Positions 23,614 to 34,974 of a stretch of 64,000 bases of DNA are shown here, piece after piece. The number at the start of each line of letters is the position of its first letter. Positions within the stretch are counted from its first letter, which is position 1. The notes beneath the pieces are model-generated. The model was not told the origin of the DNA, ran no database searches, and saw only the letters and a program-made list of their open reading frames with translations. Both the position numbers and the translations under genes were made by a program. This DNA comes from Gonium pectorale (lineage: Eukaryota > Chlorophyta > Chlorophyceae > Chlamydomonadales > Volvocaceae). The stretch covers positions 2,598,630-2,662,629 of the forward strand of contig LSYV01000002.1 of NCBI GenBank assembly GCA_001584585.1, in the 5' to 3' direction.

Positions 23614-26600
23614 ATGGCGGCTAGTACGCATCCCTCCCCTGTAGAACCCCACCTCTACAGCCCTGAGCTTTTAACAGTGTGCGAGCAGCTGCCCAAGGTG
23701 GAGCTCCATGCGCACCTCAACGGTTCTGTGCGCCCGCAAACCATACGGTATGGGCCCTTGGGGTTTGGGGTCGTGGGTTGGTCAGGTTGGTCGGCTGCGT
23801 AAAAAAGAGAAATCTGCAGAGAAAGAGGGAGCCATCGTGCGTACATCCATGCAGATGGGCTTCCCCTTTCTTTACAGCTTTCTGCATTAATGATAAACTA
23901 GTACGGGCGGAATGGGGATGTCGCGGCCCGAAGGTGCACTGGTGCTTGTGCATCCCTGGTGAGCAGGAGCGCCGGTTGGGCTTGAGGAAGGGGCCATGTT
24001 CCTTTTACACTCTCTTCCAACCAAAGCCCCAAGCCCCGCCACATCTTCATTCAGGGACATACTCCACGAGCGCTCCCTCGCTGGCGAGGCTGTCCCAGTC
24101 AGCGAGGAGCAGCTGAACGACCTCTGCGGTGAGCACCTGCCGACGAATAGTCACGCGGGCACAGCCCTCGCCCGCGGCCCGCCCTGCCTCCGCCTCCCGT
24201 ACCCGCAGTACCCAACTTGCCAAACGCGCAAACAACTACACTTAGCTGCACCCTGCCCTCTACCCGCGTGACCTCGACCTTCCCCTTATTGTTTCGCCCT
24301 GTATCCTGCTCTTGCCTCCGGCCCCCCCCCGCCTCCGGCACCCAGCCGGCGGCGAGCGCTCGCTGGCGGACTGCTTCCGCCTGTTCGACATCATCCACGC
24401 CATCACCACCACTCATGCAGCAATCTCGCGCATCGCCTCGGAGGTGGTGCGCGACTTCGCGGCCGAGCGGGTGGTGTACCTGGAGTTGAGGACCACGCCC
24501 AAGGCAGGCTTCATGGGGTGTCGGACACGGGGCAGGAAAGTGTCCTTTGCTGGTGGGCCCAAAGGCTGACGCAGCCGACGTCTTGGGCTTGGGACCATGG
24601 GAGGGGTTGGTTGCCTCTAGGGGAGTGGACGAACCAGGTGGCAAGCGTGGCGGCGTATGCACGTGTGCCTCCTGGGCCGTTCAGCGCCCACTCTGCCGAT
24701 GCGCATGCGTCTGGATCTGCAGGCGCGCCCAGAGTACGGCATGACGAAGGAGTCGTACGTGGAGGCCGTACTGGATGGCGTCGACCAGGCGCTTCGGCAG
24801 CCCCGGCGGCCCGGCCAAGTACAGTCGCATCCGCAATACCAGCAACCGCTCCAGGCTGGGACTGGTGATGGCGCAGGGACAGCGCCAGCGTTGGAGGCGG
24901 CAGCGCGTGCGGGTGGTCCGCAAGCCGTTGGCGAGCATTGCTACCAGCAGTCGCAGCAGCAGCGGCCATTGCCCAGCTCTGGGTCGCAAGACGACGACCC
25001 GATCACAGTCAAGTTATTACTCAGCATTGACCGGCGGGAGGATGCGGCTGCGGCCATGGAAACGGTGGGTTCTTGCGCCCGCCGGCGACCTCACCGGCCC
25101 GTCGTGGTCTGCACCCTCGCTGTCTTGTGCGTGCCGGTTCACCTTGAGCCAGCGGCTTGCCCTGCTCAGTCCCTGCTCACACGCCTGCCCCTCGCCACAC
25201 AGCACCACATCGGTTCAACACCTCAGTGCACTCATAGCGCGCCCAATCCGCCCCAATCACACCCAACGTGACCCAATCATTGCACCCAACCCGGATTCCA
25301 TGCAACCTCTACGCCTCAATGCATCGGCCCCTTGGCCCTGGCATGGATACAATGCAACGCGTGCGTCCGACCCTTACCTGGCGAGAGCACTGTCCCCCCT
25401 CTCAATCCCCGCAGGTCCAGCTGGCAGCTCGCTACCGGCACCGGGGGGTGGCTGGCGTGGACCTGTCAGGGAACCCCTACGTGGGCGGCTGGGACGCCTG
25501 GCGCGGTGCGCTGGAGGCGGCCCGAGCGGCCGGCCTATTCGTGACGCTGCACGCAGCTGAGGTGCTGGCGCCTGCCGAGACGGCCGCCATGTTCGCCTTC
25601 CGGCCCGACCGGCTGGGGCACTGCTGCTGCCTGGACGCGGAGCTGGCGGCGCAGCTCAAGGTCGGGGTGGAGGGGGAAGGGGAGGGAGGTGAAGGGTGCA
25701 CAAGGAGCGCATGCACGTGTAATGTGCCCTCCGGCTGGAAGGGCCCAGGCTTCACAGCTACCGGAGCGACCGGCCAACCTCGCAGGCGGCTCCTGTTATC
25801 CCGCTTTGGGCCGCTTGCGGGCTCTTCAGCGATGGCTCGGGCCGAAGGGCCTGTGACCCGCCCATGGCCAGTCAGCCCTCGAGCTCACCCCTTTCCGTCC
25901 GCACCCGCACCCGCCGGCCCGCAGTCCAGCGCCGTCCCGCTGGAGCTCTGCCTCACCAGCAACGTGCTCACGCAGAGCGTGCCCTCGTACCCGGAGCACC
26001 ACTTTGCGGAGCTGTACGCGGCGGGACACCCAGTTGTGCTGTGCACGGTACGGCAGATACGGCAGATGCTATTGACGTGTCGGTGGCGACACGCTGCAGG
26101 CTGTCTGGTTGCCGTGCTGCGTAAGGCAAGCAGCAAGGTGAAGGGACAGCCTTCGACGGTGCCGCTTGTCAGCATGTATGCAAGGGAGTCGTGCGCTGAG
26201 TTTGGGGTGTACGGGGTCGTTGTACGTGTTCGGGGCCACACCTCAGCAACTCTTTGCGTTCCCGACAGGATGACTCGGGTGTTTTCGGCACCACTCTCTC
26301 CCGGGAATACGCCATCGCCGCATCAGCCTTTAACCTGCCAGGTGGGTGCCGGGACGTGAAGCCGGGCAGTAGCGGCCTTTGACAGGACTTGCTGAGCACT
26401 AGGGCTGGTGTGAACGTTGGGCGCTTTGTGGCACATACCACATACTGGTATGCATGTCGCTCGCATGGCGACTTGTACGCTGCTACCGCGCAGTGGGCCA
26501 TGAGGTGGTGCAGAGCATCATTGTTGAGTGACGTTGGTGTGTGTCACACTGCAGCATGACGGCGATGCTGGGTGTGGACGCTGGCTTGGCAGCTGCAAAC

Positions 26601-26988
26601 CCAGTTAGGGCCGTGTTTCCAGCTGGGGGGAGAGTGCGCGCCAGCTGTCCGCCATATGCACGTCACACGATACGTCATGACAGCTTCTTCCGCTGGGCTC
26701 AGCAGGATGGCATTAGAGGTTTTACACTTGCTGTCTGCGACCCGTGGGGTTTCACGGCGCGCTTCATTGCCGTTGCATACCGGGGTGCCAGGGCCCTGGC
26801 GCCCACGCATGCGCCCATGGTCAACACCCCGCACCTTGAGCCTGAACTCATACTTGAACCCACCCGCAGTGGCGGCACTGCATGAGCTGGTGCGCAAGAG
26901 CGTGGACTACATCTTCGCGGACGAGCAGGAGAAGAGCCAACTGCGCCAGCGGGTGGAGAGGGGCCTTGCAGAGCTGAGTTCGCGGTAG
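23614..26988 (+). CDS. Adenosine deaminase-like protein (N6-methyl-AMP deaminase family, ADAL/MAPDA)
   Basis: Eight phase-consistent exons: 23614-23747, 24055-24128, 24346-24503, 24723-25064, 25415-25660, 25925-26047, 26269-26341, 26870-26988; 422 residues. The metal-dependent deaminase motifs are complete: VELHAHLNGSV (His32, His34), LHAAE (His282, Glu285), DRLGHCC (His305), ELCLTSNV, and CTDDSGVFGT (Asp360, Asp361). The family hydrolyses N6-methylated AMP to IMP, clearing modified nucleotides released by RNA turnover, in the cytosol. The protein is longer than typical animal members (about 355) mainly because exon 4 has a low-complexity Gln/Pro/Gly insert (24805-24995) between the SYVEAVLDGVDQAL helix and the TVKLLLSIDRRE strand. 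Intron 3 has a GC donor (AAG|GCAGGC); nearby GT sites break phase. The starting ATG gives an N-terminus right in front of the HxH block. Confidence 0.93.
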
Positions 26989-28304
26989 CTGAGCTTGCAA
27001 AACAAGTCCGTGACTGGAGCGTGCTTGGGCGCTGTGCAGCTGTTGTTCATGCGAAGGTTTGCGGCAGGCCGTACGGAGTCTACTCTGCTGATGCGAGAGG
27101 CGTCCGGCCACGGCAGCGGAGCCACGTAGGGGTGCTAGGCATCTGGCAGCTATGCACTGCCGGAGGGGGGAGGTGCAGGACACTGCGCTGCATCGATGTG
27201 AGACGTGTGGCATTCGGGGTCTGCCGTAGGACGGGCAGCCAGGGTGGATGACCTACCGTAGGGGGGACGTGGAGCGACACGCGCGTGACGTGGTGTGCAT
27301 ATTCGCGACCATGCGTGCCGAGCATGAGGGCAAAGTGTTGGATCCGGTGTGGACACCGAGCAGACTGAACATATGCGTACGGCAGTAGCTCCTTGCGCTC
27401 TCCTGGACAGGATGAGCAATGCTCTCGTGTCGTGCGTACTCAGCCGGCGTCTCGTGCGTACTCAGCCTGCGCACGGCCAAGTTTTGGCCTTCGGGCCGTG
27501 GAGCTGTTGCGTGGCAGCCGCCGGAGCGCGGACTTACCCCCTATGGCTGCATGATCCGCTATAAGCGTCACATGTACAGCCACTCGGGCCACATGTACAG
27601 CACAACCGACACAACCGCTACACGGCCAATCAGCAGCAATCAGATCGGCATTGCAGAATCACGCCGCTGGGCAGGCGCACGTGCCGCCACCACCACATTC
27701 ACCGCGGGGTCATACATACGGACATGGCGCGTTTGGCGCCCTCGCGTTTTGTTAGACACCTAGCCTGAGCATCGTCCAGAGGCTTCAGCACCCTGCTTCC
27801 CAGCTCATAAAACAGAGAACCAGAAACGGGGAAGGCAGCCTCTACGGACATACACACCCGAGGGTGTGATGTTTCCAGCAGGGCGCCGAGTGCAAGGCAT
27901 GGCGGGCGAGGTACACGAGCAGACGAGCCCTCCCTGTGTGTCACCAGAATAACTCCTACCTGCCCCGCCAACGCAGCGCACGCGTCCCATCCTGCGCTAC
28001 ACGTAGCGCCTGCTGTAGATCTCTCAGCCTCCCGCATTGTGAGCCTGATAGCTCCCGCCACCATCCCTGCAGCTCCACCGCCACACCCATTAAAGTGGTT
28101 GTTGCCCCGGTCATTCCGACCGGAATTACATGAGCGCCAATCCTCCTCATCGCCACGCCTGAGCCGTACCTTTTCCGTCGCCTATCCCGCACCCACCACC
28201 AATTTCTCTACACCCGTGAACCTCCCCCACAGCCACCGGTCCTCTACAGCTGCACGGCGCTCAACGGCTGTACCGACCCGCCAAGTACAGATGTATGGGC
28301 AGAA
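26989..28304. other. Intergenic region between convergent ADAL and PSF1
   Basis: 1.3 kb holding the two 3' UTRs. There are two small direct repeats: a 16-bp unit tcgtgcgtactcagcc at about 27430 and 27452, and cacatgtacagc at about 27569 and 27590. I see no coding domain. Confidence 0.5.
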
Positions 28305-30121
28305 CTACTGCTTGTTACGCCCGTACCCGTCGTCCCAGTCCACCAGCTCCACGGTACCGTCGCGTAGCAGCGGCTCCGCCTCCTCGGCCGGCAGGCTGAT
28401 GGTGGTGCCGCTCAGGATAGTGGCGCGACCGTAGCTGAGGATCACCTCGCCCGCGTCCTTGAGCCCGCGCACCATGACCGAAGTGTCCTTGGGCGGCCGG
28501 GTGTCCTGCGGTGGGGTGCGTTGCGCGAGGGGCAAGGCACCACCCGCGGCCATGGTGAGCCCGTACAGCACACGCCCGAGAATGCATGGCCTCTCCACTG
28601 GCTATGCGCCTGCCCGGGACAGCACGGGCTCTGCTAGACCTGGTCACCACCAGTCCCAGGAGCGCAGGTACACGGCAAGTCCCGCACACTAGGGTGAGGG
28701 TTTGCGCAGGAGCGCAATCTGAAAGGGCTGGACACCCTCCACGCCGACGCACGGCCTGGGTGGGTGCACCAGACAGTCGGCAACCGAACGTTGTTAGACG
28801 TCATGACGTGGGCCCAGGAGCACGCTCTTCGGCTACACCTACCGGTAAGATCCCAGTACATGGCCCGACGCAGCGACGCAGTTATGCACGATTCCGCAGA
28901 ACTGCAGCCCAGCCGCACAATGCACCATCACAAGTCCATACCAGGTACCCACCAACGTCAGATCCATGCCCACTCCCTCGTTTCGGGACATGTAGGTTGA
29001 CAGCGCCCGCGAGTAGTCGTTGAAGAACTGGGGAATGGGCATTCAACCAACCGGCTGAGCAATCCAGCGTTACGTGCGTGTGCGGATCAACGGTCGAGCA
29101 ATTTGCCGTTGGCCGCAAAAGCAGGGATCCACAGCTTCGATGTTGGGTGCATAGTGAGTGAACTGGTCCATACGCCGCGCAGCGGAGTTGCTACTTGTCA
29201 GAGGAGTTATGAGACGCTTTTGTCCCATCCACAGCGCTGAGGCGCCGACGCGGTACTGAGGGTGTATCCGTGTTCGGCAGCCCAATCTACGGGATTTCCC
29301 AGCGATGAGGAGACCAGCGCCTGTGCACGTGCCCCAATGCCGCGCCGCACCTGGATTTCGGCCTGGCAGCAGCGTGCCTTTTGCGCCTCTGGCAGCGCGC
29401 GCTGCGTCCATCGCATGTCCCGTAACCGCTGCATTCGCTCGTTCCTGTGACGGTACACAACACCGGGACCCGCGGTTTTCAAAAAGAAATTAAAAGAGAC
29501 AGAGAACCTGCTCTTTCAAGTCAAGGCATGCGCTCTGCGGATCCTCAACACGGTCACAACGGGGCCTCTGGGCAGGGCCCTTCACGGGCGCAACTCTATA
29601 TACAGCGCCAAGCAGCCTCACTCCCCTTCCGCGTGCCCTAGCCTGAAGACCGCGTTCCCAGAAACCGCACTCACATGTAGATAAGCATCAGGCGCTTGTT
29701 TCGTTTGATGCACTCGTAGTGCAGGCACATGGTCGTGGCAGTGACCTCGTCCACTTCCTGGCCCTCCCCTCCCTCCTCCTGTTGCCGCCGCCGAAGCTCG
29801 CTGCAGTGTGCAGCGATGGGCCCCTTTCACCCTACCCCAAATGTAAAAGCCAGGTGTCGATGCCTCCATTCCATCCGCGCACCTGACGATCGCCTCGGTG
29901 TGCGCATTATGCTCATCAATCTCTCCAAATATAAGCCGGATTAGCTCCTCCTGTGGGTCGGCACGCGGGAATGCGGTGAGTGCCTAGCCGGCTGTCGCGG
30001 GTCGACAGCTCTGGTGCATGATAGGTGCTATAAGCCGCACATTGTATGGTGACAGAGTCCCTGTTCCGTAGCTTTTAAGCTCTTTTAGCAAGTCGCGAGC
30101 CCTTCGCCCCAGCTCAGACAT
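28305..30121 (-). CDS. PSF1: GINS complex subunit PSF1
   Basis: Six exons in phase: 30121-30041, 29950-29883, 29800-29675, 29444-29351, 29027-28953, 28505-28305; 214 residues (animal PSF1 is about 196). The N-terminus (RDLLKELKS, then GTLSPYN) matches the PSF1 A-domain start, exon 3 has the IKRNKRLMLIYM helix, exon 4 the RMQRLRDMRW helix, exon 5 FFNDYSRALSTYM, and exon 6 the B-domain with PPKDTSVMVRGLKDAGEV. GINS joins CDC45 and MCM2-7 to form the replicative helicase in the nucleus. Exon 3 includes an acidic Gln/Glu/Gly insert (QQEEGGEGQE) not usual in the family. Exon 1 must end at AAT|GTGCGG; reading past it gives a stop. Confidence 0.9.
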
Positions 30122-30502
30122 CTCGGCAGAAGGTGGTTTACATAAGAGGTAGGACTTGCTTTAGGATACACTTTGAACTATACATTATCATCATTATTGG
30201 GGTGCATTTGTTTGGGCGGGAGCACCGTCGTTACCTCCCTCCCGCCAGAACCAGCCACGACCAGCACGGCACCTTCCCTTTTCAGGTAGTGTACCTAAAC
30301 CAATACACCGTGTCTCTTGGATCATGGTACATACGAAGCACAGCCAGTGAGGCACCGCAAGGACGCGATGAGCAGGTGACAAGCGGTATAGCCGGAGCTC
30401 GGGCACAACGTGAAACGATTCGCTTAGCCATGCGCCTACCGACGACGAATGGAAACGGACTGCCCTTCCGTGTGGTGCGCGGCCATGTGTTTTGCCTGCC
30501 AG
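30122..30502. promoter_or_regulatory. Divergent promoter region between PSF1 and the ARM-repeat gene
   Basis: PSF1 starts at 30121 on the minus strand and the first exon I can support for the plus-strand ARM gene lies at about 30503. This stretch therefore carries the PSF1 promoter and the promoter plus 5' end of the ARM gene. It also has an AT-richer patch (30170-30200, tatacattatcatcattatt). The function is inferred from layout. Confidence 0.35.
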
Positions 30503-33500
30503 GAACCGAGCCGACCCCAAAGCTCGGCAGCAACTCCAGGAGGCAGCGGCTACGGGGAGGCGACGTGCTCAGGCGAGTGGCATGATGCGGGTTTCTCAGC
30601 CAGCCAGGCCGTCAGCCCCACGGGCATTCCCGTACCTCCCCTCCGACAGGTGCACGAGCAGTCCAGCCGGCAGCGCGATGTGGCGCTACGCAGCCGTCGG
30701 CTGCTGGCTGAGCTTACGGGGAGTGGTGGCGGCCTATCGGAGGCGTCGCTAGCGTCTATGGGGGCTGATGTGCTGGCGGAGAGGGCTAAAATTGCCGCGG
30801 GCACCCTGCAGCGGTGGGCCGAGGTCCCACCCGCGGAGTGGCAGACGGCGCTGCAGCACCTTGCGATGCTCCTATCGACCGGTACGAGCGTGGGGGACGT
30901 AGACGTGACTGAGCATGTCTGCGCCGTACGCGCACCCCCTTGTGTGACGCAGTGGCTCCGATCTGCCCTTGGGGGCCCAGTTCGTGACGCGCAGCCGCCG
31001 AGCGCGGTTCAACTATAGCGTTGCATGCAGTGATCGGGCCAATCACATGCCTCACGTGCATCGATCAGCTGTAAGCTATGCGAGTGCCGGCCGCCTCCCG
31101 CAGGCAGCCACCAGCCGGCGGAGGCGGCGCGGGCCGCTGGGGCGGTGACCTCTCTAGCGGCGTTGCTGCAGCTGCCGCCCTCGCAACTGCCCCACGGTGG
31201 GTCCCTGAGGCTGTGTCCGGCAAAAAGCCTGGCGTTCCTGGATACTCTGCCCCTCTGTCACCTTCGTTTACATTGATGTGAGCGGGCTTCGCGGTCCTGC
31301 AGCCCGTTTGACGTGCTCGCCAGTGCTATGGAAGTAACGCAGCTTTGCATCGCCTCCCCAGTGGTGGTTCGCCATGGACATGGCATTCGGCGCTGATCTC
31401 ACAATCCTGTGCAGAGACGGCGCGGCGCGTCGCCTGGGCCCTGGAGCTCCTGGTCAACGGCAGCCCAGACGCAGCGCGGGAGGTATCCGTCACAGCAACG
31501 CCTGCCATAGCCAGCCGCCTGGCGGCGGCCCTGACGGCTGCGGGCGCCGCGGGTGCTGGTCGTGTGGACGCCGGTGTGGAGCCCTCTCGCGACGAGGAGC
31601 TGCTGCTGGCGGACCAGCTGACAGCGGTGCTGGGCTCAACGGCAGGTGTGATGCGGAACAGCAACGAGGGACGCCCGACGGGCATCAGCCAACCGAAGCA
31701 GCTTAGGGACGAGCGAACGCAGGGCCTGCGCTGGGGCGTTGCCCTGTGGCACGGTGTCCGCTGGCGCGCCAGTACTGAGCGGTATTGTCTTGGCCGTTGG
31801 GCGTGTTTTTGTGTCCATGAAGGGTTGCACACATGTCCCTGTGCCATTCAACGTGTAAACGCGCAGCTTGGGGGCCGGAACATCAAGGCACGCTCTTGGC
31901 ACAGGGGGCGGCGGCGCCCGTGCTGCAGCTCCTGCTGGCGACGGTGGACGCTGCATGCTCTCCTCAGGCCGCGCCGGAGGAGCTGAGGGGCTCGCAAACC
32001 GAGAGCATGGCGATTGAACCACAGCAGCAACAGCAGACGCCGCAGCAGGCTGCGGAGTCGCCGGCGACTCGGTGCTGTGCCACGGCTCTGTGGGCTCTGG
32101 GTATGCTAGTGCGGGGCCGAGGCGAGGAGGTGCGGGGCTGCGTGCGGGAGGGGGCCCTTGGGCACGTGTGGAGCTTGCTGCCTCGGGGGAATGGACCAGG
32201 GGGGCCTGTCTGTGACAGCTGCCCTTCTGCACGTGCGCAGAAACCAACATGGTGGCGGCCCGTTACGTCTTCTCTGCCAATAACGGTACTGCCAGACTGA
32301 TGGAACAACGCCATCAACTCCGCTCGCCCCCGTAGGCGCTTCAACTGACCCTTCAGCCGGCGCTGCTCACCGGACTTCGCCGCATGCTGTTACAGCCCTC
32401 CACCAGCCCCTCATTGCTCCGCGAGGCCGCCTGGCTGCTGGCATTCATCAGCGCAGCGGGCGGACCCGACGCGGCGGCGGCGCTTGTGGAAGGCGGCGGC
32501 CTGCTACCTGGGCTGCTGCTTAGCACCATGCGATACGCGCAGCGGGCGGTGAGCGGCCCATGGGCGCCCGGAGCGGGGCCGGCGGGCAGGCGACGGCTCT
32601 GCTGACTCTTGAGGACAAACAAAACCGCACGGACTAGCGGGATGAGCACGCTTGCAGACGGGTCTGCGTATTAGTGCGCCATAGTTGCGTCCCATGTTGT
32701 GAGGCGTCGGGGCGTGGGCGGGGTCAGGCATCATGCGACCTGGCAGTCCCGTCGCTGGCAGTCGGCTGTGCACGCGACGCCAGCTTTAGGGTGCTGCGCG
32801 CCCAGGCCTCCCACAATGCTGCTTGAGGGCGTAGCCGCAACCTGCATCCTCTGTTCCCGCATCGACTTTTCCCGCGCGGTAACGGTTTGGCCCCGTGCAG
32901 GCGGCGTTTAGCTCGGACGACCCGGCCGCCTCGGAGGCGGCCCAGCCTCTGCACCAGGTGCGGACGGAGCTGGGAAGTGGATTGGCATCGGACGGGGGAG
33001 TAGGGCTTGTTCCCACAAGATGAGAGCGAGTATAGCATCTTCGGGGGCACTTCATCCCGGGAAACCACCAGAAGCCGACAGAGCGGGAAGGCAGCGAAAG
33101 CGTTATCTGCACTGAAGCGTTGTTGTTATACAATTGCGCCAGTTTGACCGTTGCAGCCTCTTAACGTCTACACCACTGGTTGCGCCTTGTACCAAGAGCT
33201 GCACGCTGTTGCGCCCGGTGTGGCAGGCGCTGCTGCCGCTGCTGGCAGCCCTAGCCAACCTTGCCGCCGAGCCGCGCCAGACGCCCTTGGTGCTCGCGGA
33301 GCTGCAGGCCGCCAGGCCTCTCCCCGCCACCCCACCCGCTGCCAGCGGGGGCTCCGCCGGGCCGCCGCCCGCCGCTGCCGGCCACGACGTCGTCAGCGCG
33401 AGCGGCATGCAGGCGGTGGTCGCGTGCCTGGGCGGCCGTGTGGGGCACCGGGGCGTGGTGCGCGGCGCAGCGGCGCTGGCGGCGGCGCTGGCGTGGGGCG

Positions 33501-34045
33501 CGTGCCGCTCGGGCTCGGTCACCCTGGACGCGGTCCGGTCCGCGCTCGGCGACGCGGGAGTCGTCGGTGCGCTGGTCGAGGTGCTGCGCAGCGCGGCGCT
33601 GGACATCCGCAAGGAGGCGGCAGCGGCGCTCACGTCGCTCTGCCAGGGCGCTGCCGCCGCTGAAGGCGGCGGCGTGCCCGGCAGCGGCGGCGCCGCCGTC
33701 GCGGGTCCCGACACGCTGGACATGCTCCGCTCGCTGGGCATCCACAAGGGGCGGGATGAGCACGGCGTGCTGGCGGCCTTCCTGGGCCTGCTGCGCAGCC
33801 CGGATGCGGACGCGGTGCACGCCGGGTTGCGGTTCGTGACGTTGGTGCTGGGCGGGCTCAAGCGGGGGCCGCAGCTGGTGGAGAGCCTGGACGGCATCGA
33901 CGCGCTGGAGGCCGTGCAGTACGGGACGAGCGGCTGCCGGGTTCCGGAGCTGCAGGCGTGGGCCGAGGAGCTGGTAGATCTGCACTACGGAGAGGAATAC
34001 GGGGAAGGGGACGACGAGGACGGCGATGAAATCGAGGGGATGTAA
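30503..34045 (+). CDS. Importin-alpha-like / TMCO6-like ARM-repeat protein, 5' end unresolved
   Basis: Exons that agree in phase: about 30503-30572, 30650-30881, 31104-31196, 31415-31645, 31867-32165, 32336-32548, 32901-32957 and 33227 (or 33141)-34045. The N-terminus is basic and helical (KARQQLQEAAATGRRRAQ joined to SSRQRDVALRSRRLLAEL), like the importin-beta-binding region of importin-alpha and TMCO6. ARM helices follow (ARRVAWALELLVNG, TALWALGMLVRG, LREAAWLLAFISAAG, LLPLLAALANLAAEP, GVVGALVEVLRSA). The C-terminus, LQAWAEELVDLHYGEEYG plus an acidic tail, resembles the end of importin-alpha. The first intron (77 bp) uses a GC donor, CAG|GCGAGT. The start codon was not identified. Adaptor-like nuclear import or scaffolding is inferred. 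Confidence 0.78.
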
Positions 34046-34974
34046 GGGGGCGTGTTCAGGAAGAGTCACGATTGCTCTGCAGACGCCCCTTTCCTCTGCA
34101 CACGCCCAGGTCCCCTATGCTTGTACCTGGGCGTCTGTGTTTTGCTTCCGCAGTTGTGGCAGCTGTTTTTTTTCCAGTACGGTGGGCTCTCACCTTGAGA
34201 CCGCGTACATGATAGCTTTTGTCCATTTGTACGCGGCAGCGGGTGGTTGCTCGCGGGACGTACGACAACTCGCGGTCAGCAGCACGCCGCAGCACCTTGA
34301 CGGGTGTGAGGCATTGCAAGGATGAGTCGCGCAGGTCAGGTTGAGGTAGATTTCTTAATGGGTACGCGTGTGGGACACATCCTAGGCGGCGCTGAGGGGA
34401 CATACTTTGACTCTGGTGAGAGGGCGGAGGCGGAGGCGGCGTCTGCATTACAGGCGGTATTATAGAATCGACCTCTTGATCCTCCTGGCTCTTGGGAATG
34501 AATCATTGTAAGAGCTATCTGCACTTCCTTGCGCAGGGCACAGCCGCCCATGCCGTATGCTTGCGTGAGGAGCCCCGCAGGCCGCTGTTCGCGCGGTGCA
34601 GAAGCATGGGCACGGCTTGTTGTGTGTTCCCTTTCAGCACCTGAACGGCATGCGTCATGCATAGGGGAAGGTCGGGAGGAGCTGGCGGAGGCTGAGGCTG
34701 CTGCCGCTTTAATGTACGTCAGCCTTGCACATGACGTGGGCTCCGTGGCGGCTTCATAACTATTCCAGACTGGTCCGTGGCATAAACAAATGGCGTTCAT
34801 TTGGTTGAGTTCGTAGGCGGCGAAACACAGCGTTTTGTCGTGCCGTGAACGCTCGAACATTGGGCTCCATTCGTCCAGGAACACACCTCTGCCGCTGGAG
34901 GCCAGCAGTAGCAGTTCAGCCGAGCCGGCATGGCGACGGTATTGCCCTCCGGCACGCCGCTGCGCCCCACACGC
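34046..34974. other. Intergenic region between convergent ARM-repeat and mTERF genes
   Basis: About 0.9 kb containing both 3' UTRs. I recognise no gene, RNA or repeat here. Confidence 0.5.

Noticed and set aside
32240..32285. Extra exon of the ARM gene reading TNMVAARYVFSANN
   Set aside because: That frame does not fit the phase of either neighbour; only a different, less protein-like frame would fit, so it is left out.
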